From NCBI RefSeq assembly GCF_019278565.1, contig NZ_CP058988.1:4154001-4218000 (forward strand): a stretch of DNA of 64,000 nt. The letters run 5' to 3'. Origin of the DNA: Cellulophaga sp. HaHa_2_95. Its GTDB lineage: Bacteria; Bacteroidota; Bacteroidia; Flavobacteriales; Flavobacteriaceae. The position numbers and the translations under genes were made by a program. Under the pieces are notes generated by a model, which was given only the letters and a program-made list of their open reading frames with translations, did no database searches and was not told the DNA's origin. Positions 45,020 to 54,539 of this stretch are shown piece by piece (the stretch's first letter is position 1; each line of letters opens with the position of its first letter).

Positions 45020-46132
45020 TTAAAGCTTTTGAATAGATGCCGTTTCGATACCATTACTAAAGTGCGCCCTTTCGCCTGTAGCACTCCAAAAGTTATACGT
45101 ACTTTCTGAGCTAGGGCCTTGCTTAAAAAAGTCTTCTAGAGAGGTTACAATTGCTTCCTTCTTAGCATCATCTATAGCATTTTCTGGACTGATAATCACC
45201 GTTAGTGCGGTAAATTCCTTTTGAGCAACTTCATAAGAAGGTATCCTCTTACCATTTGCAGCTATTAATTCTTGTGCTGTATATGTTTTTATCTGATCTG
45301 CTGTAAATTCTCCTGCACCATTTCCTGCGACGGGATTAATAGCCACTTGAATAGCCGCTAACTCACTTTCAGGAATTAATCCCATCACATATAATTCTAC
45401 ATTACTATATGGAATACTATTACCACCATTAGCAAAAGTTCCAAAAGATGTTCTTCCTGCAACAGTTCCTTTATACGTATTGCTTCCTAAATCTACAAGC
45501 GTATCAAAGCCACCTAACTGACCCCCCGTACTCGCATAACCCCAATGACCACCAACCGTACTCGCTATAAAACCTTTGTTCGCCCATAAATGAGCAATTT
45601 CATGCAAAAAAGGTCCAGATTGGACAAATTCTGTTCTAGGCATAAAAATAACTCCGTTTAATCTTCCATCAGACCCAAAACTAGAAGTAGCATCAAATAC
45701 ACTGCCTCCTAGTCCTTGAATACTATTTTTCGCAGGAGTAGTAACACCATACGCGGTACCTTCTGGCTTTACAGCTTCTACTGCTAGAATAACAATTAAA
45801 TCATAATCGTCATTAAAATGATTATAAATCTCTCTAGTAATATCCCGAACATCACCTTCTTCATTAATATATTTCTGATAGTCGGCTGCCGGAAGTGTAT
45901 AATTTACAAATGCTTTGCTAGCATCAACAATAAGATTATCTGTTAAAAAAATAGCCTCAGTATCATCTACATTATCATCCTCAGTAACGGTATCACCACC
46001 ATCTGCATCTACTTTCTCTTGCGCTATCGGCTCCTCCATGGTCGTTTCTTCATCACTACTGCATGAAAAATTAAAAAACGAAAGAAATAAAAGAGCAAAT
46101 AGCGAGTAAAACGAAAAATTTAAGGGCTTCAT
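45020..46132 (-). CDS. Putative HExxH zinc metallopeptidase lipoprotein
   Basis: 370 residues with a lipoprotein signal (LSFFNFSC, Cys24). The residues SSDEE right after the Cys resemble the surface-export signal of Bacteroidota lipoproteins. An acidic linker (~25-60) precedes the main domain. The zinc motif is LHEIAHLW (His177, Glu178, His181), with GGHWGYAS (His196) as possible third ligand and ELYVMGLIP further on. I do not recognise a peptidase family. Activity and surface location are inferred from motifs. It converges on pnp at a shared terminator. Confidence 0.75.
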   Translation of the reverse strand: MKPLNFSFYSLFALLFLSFFNFSCSSDEETTMEEPIAQEKVDADGGDTVTEDDNVDDTEAIFLTDNLIVDASKAFVNYTLPAADYQKYINEEGDVRDITREIYNHFNDDYDLIVILAVEAVKPEGTAYGVTTPAKNSIQGLGGSVFDATSSFGSDGRLNGVIFMPRTEFVQSGPFLHEIAHLWANKGFIASTVGGHWGYASTGGQLGGFDTLVDLGSNTYKGTVAGRTSFGTFANGGNSIPYSNVELYVMGLIPESELAAIQVAINPVAGNGAGEFTADQIKTYTAQELIAANGKRIPSYEVAQKEFTALTVIISPENAIDDAKKEAIVTSLEDFFKQGPSSESTYNFWSATGERAHFSNGIETASIQKL

Positions 46133-46306
46133 ACGATATAAAATTTATGATTATTATATGACAAATTTTGACAATTCTAGCACTATACCACAACGAGAAA
46201 TGAACACCTTTATTTCTTCATGACTAGAATTACCTTAAAATAGCAGCATCTCCTAATTTGATTTCCTAGGCTTTTTCTATATTGCACTAATTTCAGAACC
46301 ATACCA

Positions 46307-48178
46307 ATGCACCACCACTCATTTAAAAGACTAATAACCAATACACTGCGCTATTTGTTTTTGTTCATTATAGTAGGGCTCAACCTCCTTACAGCACAGG
46401 CACAAGAAGAAATAGACGAACACAAACAAGTAGAAATCTTATTAGAAAAATCTAAAAAATTGGCCCAAACGGCCTTAGACAGCTCTTTCTTTTATGTTGA
46501 AAAAGCAATACATACTTCAAAATTAATTGGCAATGACACATTATTAGCGAAAGCCAATATACAGAAAAGTAGCCTCCATATTTTCAAAAAAGAATTCGAT
46601 AAATCAGATGCACTTTTACAAGAAAACTTAAAGAAAGAACTACCTAGACATCTAAAGGGCTTAACACTTCACAATCTTGGTACCATACAGTATTACCAGC
46701 AAGATTTTGAAAAAGCATTAACCCTTTATTTACAAGCTGCAAAAATTTTGGAGCAGACAGAAAACAACCAACAATTAGTAAGTACCTACTCTAATATTGG
46801 AGCGATAAACGCTTCTTTAAAAAATTATAAAAATGCTCAACTCTATTTAGAAAGAGCACTAGCACTTAGTGATTTTAATGAGGTAATAAAGCTTCAAATT
46901 TTAGTGAATCTGTCTAACATTTATTTCAGTCAAAAACTTTTTGAAAAATATACCTCATCTATTTTTCTAGCTGAAAAAATTGCATTGAAGCATGATTCTA
47001 AGAATACTCTTTCTACCATCTATACCAATCTAGCTATGTACTATACCGATGAAGGCTCTGATTTTGACCTTGCGGCTACGTACGGCAAAAAAGCTATCGC
47101 CTTAAGAAAAGAACTTAATACTACGAATACACTTAACATTACTTATAATAATGTTGGACATGCATATCTTAAAAAAAAGGAATATCACAAGGCCATTAGC
47201 TATCTAGATAGCGCAAGCATTGGAGCACAAGGCATTGTAAAATCGTACATCTATAACAACCTTAAAGAATCTTATGTAGGTTTAGCGGATTATAAAACAG
47301 CCTTATATTATGCCGATTTAAAAGATGCCATCAAAGATTCTATCACTAATGAACAACAGAAGGAAAGCGTTGCTGAACTAACGGAAAAATATGAGTCCGA
47401 AAAAAAAGAACAACGTATTAATATACTAGACACTAAAAACAAACTACAAGCCCTTACCATTCAACAGCAGAATTATCTACTTTTAGGTGTAGTTATTTTT
47501 GCTTTACTTATTTTTGTTTTAGGGTATTTTGGATTCAAGAATTATAAGATACAGCAACAATTAGATAAAGTATTACTGCAGCAACGCTTGAGGAAAACAC
47601 AATTAAATCCGCATTTCTTATTCAATGCTCTACAAAGCATACAAAACTTCATACATCAAAATGACAAAGAAAAATCAAGTGCATACCTTACAAGTTATTC
47701 TAAATTGATCCGATTCGTTTTAGAGAAATCTGATGAGGACTTTAGTACGGTTGAAGATGACGCCACAGCCCTAGAATCCTATTTAAATTTACAGCTCTTA
47801 AACTATGACAACAAATTTGCATACACGATAAACATCCATGATTCTGTCACCGAAGATTTTGATATGCTTCCAACATTAATTACCCAACCTTTTGTAGAAA
47901 ATGCTATCCTGCACGGATTAAAGGACAGTATAAACGGGCACATCCATGTAACCTATTTTAAAAAGAATGACACCTTATCTGTAACCATTACCGACAATGG
48001 AAGAGGTTTTGAAATAAAAAAAGAAGATGCCAAACGATTGCATAAATCTATGAGTATGGAAATTATTCAAGAGCAATTAAAGAGCTTAAATAAAACTTCC
48101 AAGAATTTTAGAGGAGTTGTTGCGATAGATAGTTCTACAAAAGGAACACAAGTTACTTTAAGCTTTACTAACACTTAA
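46307..48178 (+). CDS. TPR-containing LytS-type sensor histidine kinase
   Basis: 623 residues. A signal/anchor helix (residues ~16-32) is followed by tetratricopeptide repeats up to ~370 (for example HNLGTIQYYQQDFEKALTLYLQAA and YNNVGHAYLKKKEYHKAISYLD), a second membrane helix at ~388-410, and a His_kinase domain (PF06580 type) with the phospho-acceptor in LNPHFLFNALQSIQNFI. The HATPase part has TQPFVENAILHGLK and ITDNGRGFE. The cognate LytTR regulator follows by 21 bp. TPRs probably lie in the periplasm. The signal is unknown. Confidence 0.88.
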   Translation: MHHHSFKRLITNTLRYLFLFIIVGLNLLTAQAQEEIDEHKQVEILLEKSKKLAQTALDSSFFYVEKAIHTSKLIGNDTLLAKANIQKSSLHIFKKEFDKSDALLQENLKKELPRHLKGLTLHNLGTIQYYQQDFEKALTLYLQAAKILEQTENNQQLVSTYSNIGAINASLKNYKNAQLYLERALALSDFNEVIKLQILVNLSNIYFSQKLFEKYTSSIFLAEKIALKHDSKNTLSTIYTNLAMYYTDEGSDFDLAATYGKKAIALRKELNTTNTLNITYNNVGHAYLKKKEYHKAISYLDSASIGAQGIVKSYIYNNLKESYVGLADYKTALYYADLKDAIKDSITNEQQKESVAELTEKYESEKKEQRINILDTKNKLQALTIQQQNYLLLGVVIFALLIFVLGYFGFKNYKIQQQLDKVLLQQRLRKTQLNPHFLFNALQSIQNFIHQNDKEKSSAYLTSYSKLIRFVLEKSDEDFSTVEDDATALESYLNLQLLNYDNKFAYTINIHDSVTEDFDMLPTLITQPFVENAILHGLKDSINGHIHVTYFKKNDTLSVTITDNGRGFEIKKEDAKRLHKSMSMEIIQEQLKSLNKTSKNFRGVVAIDSSTKGTQVTLSFTNT

Positions 48179-48184
48179 ATATAG

Positions 48185-48192
48185 TATATTTG
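48185..48192 (+). promoter_or_regulatory. -7-like box (TATATTTG) directly ahead of the LytTR regulator
   Basis: An exact TAnnTTTG match in the 21-bp gap after the kinase gene; its last base is 7 nt from the regulator ATG. Confidence 0.35.
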
Positions 48193-48199
48193 AACTCCT

Positions 48200-48949
48200 A
48201 TGAGCGCTATCTCTTGTTTTATTGTAGAAGATGACCCACAAGCATTTGCCTATGCGTCGTCTATTATGAAAAACTACAAAAATATAGCACTAATTGGCTA
48301 TTCTGATAGTATCCAAGAAGCTTCTATTTTAATAAAAAAAATGAAGCCTGATTTTATACTATTAGATGTATTTCTAACGGATGGTAATGCTTTTGAATTT
48401 CTTAGATTGTTTGATACTGTGAATTTCAAAATTATTTTCACCACCTCCTTTGCTAAATATGCCATAGAAGCATTTAAATTTAGCGCAATAGATTACCTCT
48501 TAAAACCTTATGAAGAAAAAGATTTAATTTTAGCGGTAGATAAAGTAATTGCAGACATCAGTAAAACAAACTACCAATCGCAGCTAACTACCCTACTCCA
48601 CAATTTTTCTCATAATGATCAATCAAAAAAATTAGTATTAAAAAATACAGATGCCATCCATGTTATTACCATAGAAGATATCTTGTTTGCTAAATCTGAT
48701 AATAATTATACCTCTTTCCTCCTCAGAAACGGAAAAAGTATTTTAGTTTCTAAGCCTCTTAAATCATTTGATGAAAAACTTAGCCCTCATAGTTTTTTTC
48801 GAGTACATCAAAGCTTTTTAATTAACTTAACGTGCATAACCTCTTTTGACAAACGTAATGAAGAAGTTATTCTAGAAGAAGATCATGCTATTCCTGTAGC
48901 TCAAAGTAAAAAAAAGAGCTTGCTTAGCTATATTGATAAACTTTTTTAA
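48200..48949 (+). CDS. LytTR-family response regulator
   Basis: 249 residues. The receiver domain begins ISCFIVEDDPQAF, has the phospho-acceptor Asp in DFILLDVFL (around residue 55) and the Lys in YLLKPYEEKD. The C-terminal LytTR DNA-binding domain spans ~145-245, with IEDILFAKSDNNYTSFLLRNGKS and FFRVHQSFLINL. The partner is the LytS-type kinase directly upstream. The VWA lipoprotein gene 263 bp downstream could be a target, but no repeat pair was identified. Confidence 0.92.
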   Translation: MSAISCFIVEDDPQAFAYASSIMKNYKNIALIGYSDSIQEASILIKKMKPDFILLDVFLTDGNAFEFLRLFDTVNFKIIFTTSFAKYAIEAFKFSAIDYLLKPYEEKDLILAVDKVIADISKTNYQSQLTTLLHNFSHNDQSKKLVLKNTDAIHVITIEDILFAKSDNNYTSFLLRNGKSILVSKPLKSFDEKLSPHSFFRVHQSFLINLTCITSFDKRNEEVILEEDHAIPVAQSKKKSLLSYIDKLF

Positions 48950-49212
48950 AAGGTATTTTCAGCAATACAATGTACCGCCTCAAAACAAATTCTCTTTAGA
49001 TATGGGGTATTACTAAATAACCGTCCTCAAACTCTCATTGTCCAAAATAGTTTTCGCTATTAGGTCTAATTTTAAATTCTAGAAATAGTAATTCCTTTTT
49101 ACACTTCAACGTACATCAGTATAAAAATTAAACATAACTAACGCATATCTATTGAGAACTAGAGCTGTTAGTTATAAAAAAACACGAACATTAAACGCTA
49201 ATCACAAACAAA

Positions 49213-49914
49213 ATGAAAAAATCAGTAACAAGCTTCACTCTATTACTTTTTTGCGCACTCCTTAACTCTTGTTATGTAGTTAAAAAATCTGACGACTTTT
49301 TTGGCATTGACACCTCTACGTGCAACACCTTATATCTAATTGATGTTTCTGGTAGCATGGAAGGCATAGATGAAGGCTCAATAAAGGACCAAGTTGTAAG
49401 AGAAGTGGGCGATGAAGCAGGCAACCAAGTAAGTAAAGTAATAGGCGGAAAAATTGGTGGCCTCCTTGGAAAACAAGTCTCTAAAGAAGCGACTAAATTA
49501 GGTGCCGTAAAACGCAAGTTAATACCTGCAATAAAAGGGCTTCCTGATGGCAAAAAATTTGTTGTCTTTTCTTTTAATAATGATGTAACCAAACAAGCCA
49601 CATCATTTAGAATAGCAGACAACACCACTAGAACCTCCTCCAATATATTTGTAAAGAATTTAAAAGCCAATGGAGGTACAAATACACTTGAAGGACTTTT
49701 AGAAGCTTTATCAACTTACGAGGTAGAAGAAATTGTATTAATGAGTGATGGTTTGCCTAATAGCGGTCCAGAAGCCGTACTTGATGAAATACGCAAAGTA
49801 AATACTAATAACATTATCATTCACACGATTGCATTTGGAGATGATGCCGATTTAGATTTTATGAGAACCTTAGCTCAAGAAAACAACGGAACATTTATAA
49901 CCTCTAAAATATAA
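49213..49914 (+). CDS. VWA-domain lipoprotein with glycine-zipper-like insert
   Basis: 233 residues with a lipoprotein signal (LLFCALLNSC, Cys20). A von Willebrand A domain has the MIDAS signature LIDVSGSM near residue 43, a Thr in GGTNTLEG and an Asp in LMSDGLPN, so a bound divalent metal is expected. Between the DxSxS strand and the next helix lies an unusual ~45-residue insert rich in small residues, including GGKIGGLLGKQ. VWA domains usually mediate protein contacts. A terminator follows. Confidence 0.8.
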   Translation: MKKSVTSFTLLLFCALLNSCYVVKKSDDFFGIDTSTCNTLYLIDVSGSMEGIDEGSIKDQVVREVGDEAGNQVSKVIGGKIGGLLGKQVSKEATKLGAVKRKLIPAIKGLPDGKKFVVFSFNNDVTKQATSFRIADNTTRTSSNIFVKNLKANGGTNTLEGLLEALSTYEVEEIVLMSDGLPNSGPEAVLDEIRKVNTNNIIIHTIAFGDDADLDFMRTLAQENNGTFITSKI

Positions 49915-49958
49915 TGTAGCCAACATAAGCACTACATAAAACTGTAGAAACTCTGATT

Positions 49959-50004
49959 AAAAAGCAACAGTCCGATACACCATGTATTGGACTGTTGCTT
50001 TTTA
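49959..50004. terminator. Bidirectional terminator between the VWA and LA_2272-type genes
   Basis: AAAAGCAACAGTCCGATAC pairs with GTATTGGACTGTTGCTTTTT through a 15-bp core with one G-U pair, between converging genes. Confidence 0.9.
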
Positions 50005-50019
50005 GAATGCTTTGCATGC

Positions 50020-50709
50020 TTAACCTTTAAACTGCCAATTAAGTATTGGTAAAGATCTTTTAGAATTTTTATTCCAAAGGCCAAATTGCAATCCTCTAAA
50101 ATTAGTAGCAGAATTAAATATACCAATCTGCAAGCCACTACCCTTCTCGGAGATAAAATTAGCCGCACTAATTTGTAATCCATTAAATGTATTGGTTGAA
50201 TTTCCAAAGAGTGTCCCTACCATAATTCCATTACCGTGGTAGACCTGATTACCACCATACGCTATCATTAATCCATTTCCTCTTTCAATAGTATTCGTAA
50301 TTCCAGCAAGTGCTATTCCATTATGCTTTCTACTGTAGTGCATAAAAATAGTGGTAGAAATTCCGTTTACATCTATAGCTTCAAATGAACCCGTAGCTAT
50401 ATTAAATCCATTAATATGCTGTGAAGCATTACCTTTCAAATTATCAAAATATGCGGTATTAGAGCTAGATAATGGACTTTTAGGAGACATAAAATAGATA
50501 AACGATAATGGAAAAGCTTCTATCCTTACCCCATGAGTTCTAACCAAAGAGGTATCAGATGTTAGATTTCTTGGAACAAATCCAATCGATACTCCTACAA
50601 TATCCACATTAGCATCATGCGTGGTCCACAATGGAGCTCTAAACTTTCTGGGTTGCGCCAAACCCAAAAAAGAAACAAAAACTACACAAATAAGCAATAG
50701 TACCTTCAT
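50020..50709 (-). CDS. LA_2272-type surface-repeat protein
   Basis: 229 residues from the ATG at 50709 (MKVLLLICVVFVSFLGLAQ signal peptide); the frame extends 13 codons upstream but this start gives the natural leader. The body has short repeated NGF/NGL/SGLQIG segments (INGFNIA, NGLMIAYGG, NGIMVGTL, NGLQISAAN, SGLQIGIFN, RGLQFGLWN), which are the hallmark of LA_2272/LA_2273 surface repeats. They probably form a beta-structure in the outer membrane. Function is unknown. Confidence 0.78.
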   Translation of the reverse strand: MKVLLLICVVFVSFLGLAQPRKFRAPLWTTHDANVDIVGVSIGFVPRNLTSDTSLVRTHGVRIEAFPLSFIYFMSPKSPLSSSNTAYFDNLKGNASQHINGFNIATGSFEAIDVNGISTTIFMHYSRKHNGIALAGITNTIERGNGLMIAYGGNQVYHGNGIMVGTLFGNSTNTFNGLQISAANFISEKGSGLQIGIFNSATNFRGLQFGLWNKNSKRSLPILNWQFKG

Positions 50710-50931
50710 ACGTTCACTCCTTTTTATAAACACACCAATATATAGCAATATTCATCAACTTTTAGGTAAGGAAATACAATCCTTTACTACTTACTAATTG
50801 TATAATTTAAAGAATTCAACCTAAAAAAATAGTGTTTTAACCAAAAAACGTAAAATAAGAGCTACTGTTTGTAACATTTTTTATTTTTCAACGTATAATC
50901 TAATGCAGCTAATGCATAACAATATAATATT

Positions 50932-50939
50932 AGAAAGGA
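50932..50939 (+). promoter_or_regulatory. rpoD: Shine-Dalgarno-like AGAAAGGA ahead of rpoD
   Basis: A purine-rich AGAAAGGA 8 nt before the rpoD ATG. Most genes here have no such sequence, which is usual in Bacteroidota. Confidence 0.4.
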
Positions 50940-50947
50940 ATATTTAG

Positions 50948-51811
50948 ATGAGACAGCTAAAGATTACAAAACAGGTAACCAACAGGGAGACCGCTTCGTT
51001 AGACAAATATTTACAAGAAATTGGTAAGGTAGATTTAATTACCGCCGATGAAGAAGTAGAATTGGCACAACGAATTAAAAAAGGTGATCAAGTAGCTTTG
51101 GAAAAATTAACCAAAGCAAACTTAAGGTTCGTGGTATCTGTTGCAAAACAATATCAAAACCAAGGGCTTACGCTTCCAGATTTAATTAACGAAGGAAATC
51201 TTGGTCTAATTAAAGCTGCACAACGTTTTGATGAAACACGTGGTTTCAAATTTATCTCTTACGCTGTATGGTGGATTCGTCAATCTATCTTACAAGCATT
51301 AGCAGAACAGTCTCGTATTGTTCGTTTACCATTAAACAAAATTGGATCTATAAACAAGATCAATAAGACCTTTGCATTTTTGGAGCAAGCGCATGAGCGC
51401 CAGCCTTCACCAGAAGAAATTGCAAAAGAATTAGATATGACTGTAGAAGATGTAAAGCAATCTTTGAAAAACTCTGGTCGTCACGTCTCTATGGATGCCC
51501 CTTTAATTGATGGAGAAGATTCTAACCTTTACGATGTATTGCGTAGTGGGGAGTCTCCTAATCCGGATAGAGAGTTATTACATGAATCTTTACGTACGGA
51601 AATAGAAAGAGCATTAGAAACTTTAACTCCAAGAGAAGCAGATGTTATTCGTTTGTATTTTGGACTTGCAGGTCAGCATTCTATGACACTTGAAGAAATT
51701 GGAGAAACTTTTGATCTTACCAGAGAACGTGTACGTCAAATTAAAGAAAAAGCGATTCGTAGATTAAAGCATACGTCTAGAAGTAAAATATTAAAAACAT
51801 ATCTTGGATAA
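50948..51811 (+). CDS. rpoD: Primary RNA polymerase sigma factor (sigma-70, Bacteroidota type)
   Basis: 287 residues, short because region 1.1 and the non-conserved region are absent, as in the primary sigma of Bacteroidota. Region 1.2 ([25 protein letters not shown]), region 2 ([19 protein letters not shown]), region 3 and region 4 with the HTH ([23 protein letters not shown]) are all intact. It should direct RNA polymerase to the TTTG/TAnnTTTG promoters seen throughout the window. A terminator follows. Confidence 0.97.
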   Translation: MRQLKITKQVTNRETASLDKYLQEIGKVDLITADEEVELAQRIKKGDQVALEKLTKANLRFVVSVAKQYQNQGLTLPDLINEGNLGLIKAAQRFDETRGFKFISYAVWWIRQSILQALAEQSRIVRLPLNKIGSINKINKTFAFLEQAHERQPSPEEIAKELDMTVEDVKQSLKNSGRHVSMDAPLIDGEDSNLYDVLRSGESPNPDRELLHESLRTEIERALETLTPREADVIRLYFGLAGQHSMTLEEIGETFDLTRERVRQIKEKAIRRLKHTSRSKILKTYLG

Positions 51812-51928
51812 TACTTCCGAGCACAAATTGCTGTAAAACTTTTCCTAAATTGGAAATTTGGTACAAAAATTGTAATTTGTGAACTATAACAACAGTTATC
51901 ATGACTGTTCGTTTTTTGATTGATGAAT

Positions 51929-51956
51929 AAACTCCGGCTGATTACCGGAGTTTTTA
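51929..51956 (+). terminator. Terminator after rpoD
   Basis: AAACTCCGG (51929-51937), loop CTGATTA, CCGGAGTTT (51945-51953), then T. It lies ~117 bp downstream of the rpoD stop. Confidence 0.88.
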
Positions 51957-51996
51957 ATTTTAATACGTTTTCACTTAACTGATATTCAATTTTTTA

Positions 51997-52230
51997 ATGC
52001 AACCAGAAAACAAACAAGAGCAACCCAACAATCCACTTCATGGTGTAAAGCTTAAAGATATCCTTGAGTTTTTAGTAGAAAAATATGGTTGGAAAGAAAT
52101 GTCTTTACAAATAAATATTAATTGTTTTAAAAGTAATCAAACCATAAAATCTAGTTTAAATTTCTTACGAAAAACACCTTGGGCTAGAGAAAAAGTAGAA
52201 CATTTATATTTAAAATCAATTAAAAAATAA
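51997..52230 (+). CDS. VF530-family (DUF2132) DNA-binding protein
   Basis: 77 residues. The conserved core [39 protein letters not shown] and [11 protein letters not shown] matches the VF530/DUF2132 family, small helical proteins that have been described as DNA-binding. No other domain is present. Its stop overlaps the trmL start by one base (TAATG), so the two are co-expressed. Confidence 0.88.
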   Translation: MQPENKQEQPNNPLHGVKLKDILEFLVEKYGWKEMSLQININCFKSNQTIKSSLNFLRKTPWAREKVEHLYLKSIKK

Positions 52231-52685
52231 TGCCATTACATATTGTTTTATTTGAACCAGAAATCCCTAATAACACAGGAAATATTGGCCGCCTTAGTTT
52301 AGCCTCTGGGAGTCATTTACACCTCGTAAAACCTTTTGGTTTTGAACTTAGTGATAAGCGCGTAAAAAGAGCAGGATTAGATTATTGGCAGCACATTTCT
52401 TTGACTATTTATGAAAGCATTGAGGATTTTTATTCAAAGAATTCTGAAAAGGAATTTGCCTACTTCTCTAGTCACGGAACCAAAACCCATTGGGACATCA
52501 ACTTTAAAGACGATTTATTTCTAATTTTCGGAAAAGAATCTAAAGGCTTACCGGAAGAAGTAACTGCACAAAATACCAATAATTTGTACAAAATACCTTT
52601 ACATAGTCATCATATTAGAAGTCTTAATTTAGCAAATGCCGTAAGTATTGTTGTTTATGAAGGCCTTAGACAACTTAGTCTGTAG
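52230..52685 (+). CDS. trmL: tRNA (cytidine/uridine-34 2'-O)-methyltransferase
   Basis: 151 residues, a minimal SPOUT methyltransferase. Motifs are EPEIPNNTGNIGRL at the start, LIFGKESKGLP, and IPLHSHHIRSLNLANAVSIV at the knot. It should methylate the 2'-O of the wobble nucleotide of certain leucine tRNAs. It is translationally coupled to the VF530-like gene upstream. Confidence 0.94.
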   Translation: MPLHIVLFEPEIPNNTGNIGRLSLASGSHLHLVKPFGFELSDKRVKRAGLDYWQHISLTIYESIEDFYSKNSEKEFAYFSSHGTKTHWDINFKDDLFLIFGKESKGLPEEVTAQNTNNLYKIPLHSHHIRSLNLANAVSIVVYEGLRQLSL

Positions 52686-52762
52686 ATTGTTACAATTACA
52701 AAACCTATTAACTCATATCGTTTATAAACAGGATTGACTTTATAGTTCCCCATCAAATTCAC

Positions 52763-52770
52763 TATTTTTG
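52763..52770 (+). promoter_or_regulatory. -7 box (TATTTTTG) of rpe
   Basis: An exact TAnnTTTG match 26 nt upstream of the rpe ATG. A TTGAC at 52734 is too far upstream (26 bp) to be a confident -33 element. Confidence 0.45.
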
Positions 52771-52796
52771 TAGAAACACAAAAGGACAGATTTCAA

Positions 52797-53456
52797 ATGG
52801 GAAATATAATTATTGCACCTTCACTTTTGGCGGCAGATTTTGGAAACTTACAGCGCGATGTAGAAATGATAAACAATAGCAACGCAGATTGGCATCATAT
52901 AGATGTTATGGATGGTGTGTTTGTTCCTAATATCTCTTACGGAATGCCTGTGGTAAAAGCTATTGCAAAATACGCAACAAAACCACTTGATGTGCATTTG
53001 ATGATTGTAGACCCTGATCGTTATATTAAAACATTTGCAGCGCTAGGCGCCACCAACCTCTCTGTACACTATGAGGCTTGCACGCACCTGCACCGCACAT
53101 TACAAGCTATTAAAGCCGAAGGCATGAAAGCCGGAGTAGCTTTAAACCCTCATACCAATATTATGCTCCTTGAAGATACCATTAAAGATATTGATGTTGT
53201 CTGTATGATGAGTGTAAACCCTGGTTTTGGAGGACAATCTTTCATTGATAACACCTATGACAAAATTAGAGCTTTAAAGGCTTTAATTGAACGTAAAGGA
53301 GCCAGTACACTTATAGAAATTGATGGCGGAGTTACGGCAACAAATGCTAAAGCGTTGAAAGATGCCGGAGCAGATGTGCTCGTTGCGGGGAGCTTTGTTT
53401 TTAATAGCAAAAACCCTGTTGAAACTATTCAAGAACTTAAAAATATTGCTGGATAA
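52797..53456 (+). CDS. rpe: Ribulose-phosphate 3-epimerase
   Basis: 219 residues, a TIM barrel. It interconverts ribulose 5-phosphate and xylulose 5-phosphate in the pentose phosphate pathway. Metal and catalytic residues are in WHHIDVMDGVFVPNI, DVHLMIVDPD, MSVNPGFGGQSFI and EIDGGVTATN. The ypdA ATG overlaps its stop codon, so both are likely translated from one message. Confidence 0.97.
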   Translation: MGNIIIAPSLLAADFGNLQRDVEMINNSNADWHHIDVMDGVFVPNISYGMPVVKAIAKYATKPLDVHLMIVDPDRYIKTFAALGATNLSVHYEACTHLHRTLQAIKAEGMKAGVALNPHTNIMLLEDTIKDIDVVCMMSVNPGFGGQSFIDNTYDKIRALKALIERKGASTLIEIDGGVTATNAKALKDAGADVLVAGSFVFNSKNPVETIQELKNIAG

Positions 53457-54418
53457 TGAAAAAATTTGACGTTGTTATTGTTGGTGGAGGTCCTATAGGC
53501 ATAGCCTGTGGGCTAGAAGCTAAAAAAAAAGGTCTTAGCTATTTAATTATTGAGAAAGGTCCCATTGTAAACTCGCTCTTTCACTACCCTAGCAACATGC
53601 AATTTTTCTCTTCGTCTGAAAAATTAGAAATAGACGAAATTCCGTTTATCAGTAAAGAACCAAAACCCAAAAGAGATGAAGCCTTAGAATATTACCGTAG
53701 AATTGTAACGAGCAATCACCTTAATATTCATCTTTTTGAAAAAGTACAAAGTGTGATCAAATCTGATCCTACTTTTGAAATCACCACGAATAAAAAAAGC
53801 TACACTGCTACAAACGTAGTTATTGCCACAGGATTTTATGATTTACCGAATACTCTAAATATTCCTGGGGAAGATTTGGAGAAAGTAAAACACTATTATG
53901 ACAATCCGCACTACTATGCACAACAAAAAGTTGCCGTAATTGGCGCTAGTAACTCCGCCATAGATGCAGCTCTAGAATGCTACCGAAAAGGGGCTGAAGT
54001 AACCTTAGTCATTAGAGGTTCTGAGGTCGGTCAGCGTGTAAAATACTGGGTGCGTCCTGATATCATAAATAGAATTGAAGAAGGCAGTATAAAAGTATTC
54101 TACAACGCTACGCTGAAAGAAATAAAACATACAGAACTAGTCATTGACACCCCTGAGGGAGTTACCACTATTGAAAACGATTTTGTTCTAGCACTTACCG
54201 GTTACAAGCCTAATTTTGAATTTCTTGAACAGCTTGGTGTTTCATTATCCAATGATGAAAAAAGGTTGCCAAATTATGATCAAGAAACTATGGAGACTAA
54301 TGTTCCTAATTTATTCCTAGCTGGCGTAATTTGCGGTGGCATGGAAACCCATAAGTGGTTTATAGAAAACTCTAGAATTCATGCAAAAATGATTATGGAT
54401 ACTATCTTAAAAAAATAA
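53456..54418 (+). CDS. ypdA: YpdA-family FAD/NADPH disulfide reductase
   Basis: 320 residues. The FAD-binding motif VVIVGGGPIGIACG opens the protein; ATGFYDLPNTLNIPGED and a second Rossmann motif VAVIGASNSAIDAALE bind NADPH. The order and the end (ETHKWFIENSRIHA) match YpdA (Bdr), proposed to reduce bacillithiol disulfide. There is no CxxC, as expected for YpdA. It is translationally coupled to rpe. Confidence 0.88.
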   Translation: MKKFDVVIVGGGPIGIACGLEAKKKGLSYLIIEKGPIVNSLFHYPSNMQFFSSSEKLEIDEIPFISKEPKPKRDEALEYYRRIVTSNHLNIHLFEKVQSVIKSDPTFEITTNKKSYTATNVVIATGFYDLPNTLNIPGEDLEKVKHYYDNPHYYAQQKVAVIGASNSAIDAALECYRKGAEVTLVIRGSEVGQRVKYWVRPDIINRIEEGSIKVFYNATLKEIKHTELVIDTPEGVTTIENDFVLALTGYKPNFEFLEQLGVSLSNDEKRLPNYDQETMETNVPNLFLAGVICGGMETHKWFIENSRIHAKMIMDTILKK

Positions 54419-54539
54419 GATTCCAGTAACTAGTTGCGAATCACGGAATTCAGGGAGCAGCGTCTTAAAGAAAGGTAGTAATTTTATAGTCTATAAAAGT
54501 CGAATGTTTCATTTCGATTTTTAATGGTAATTTTTAAAT

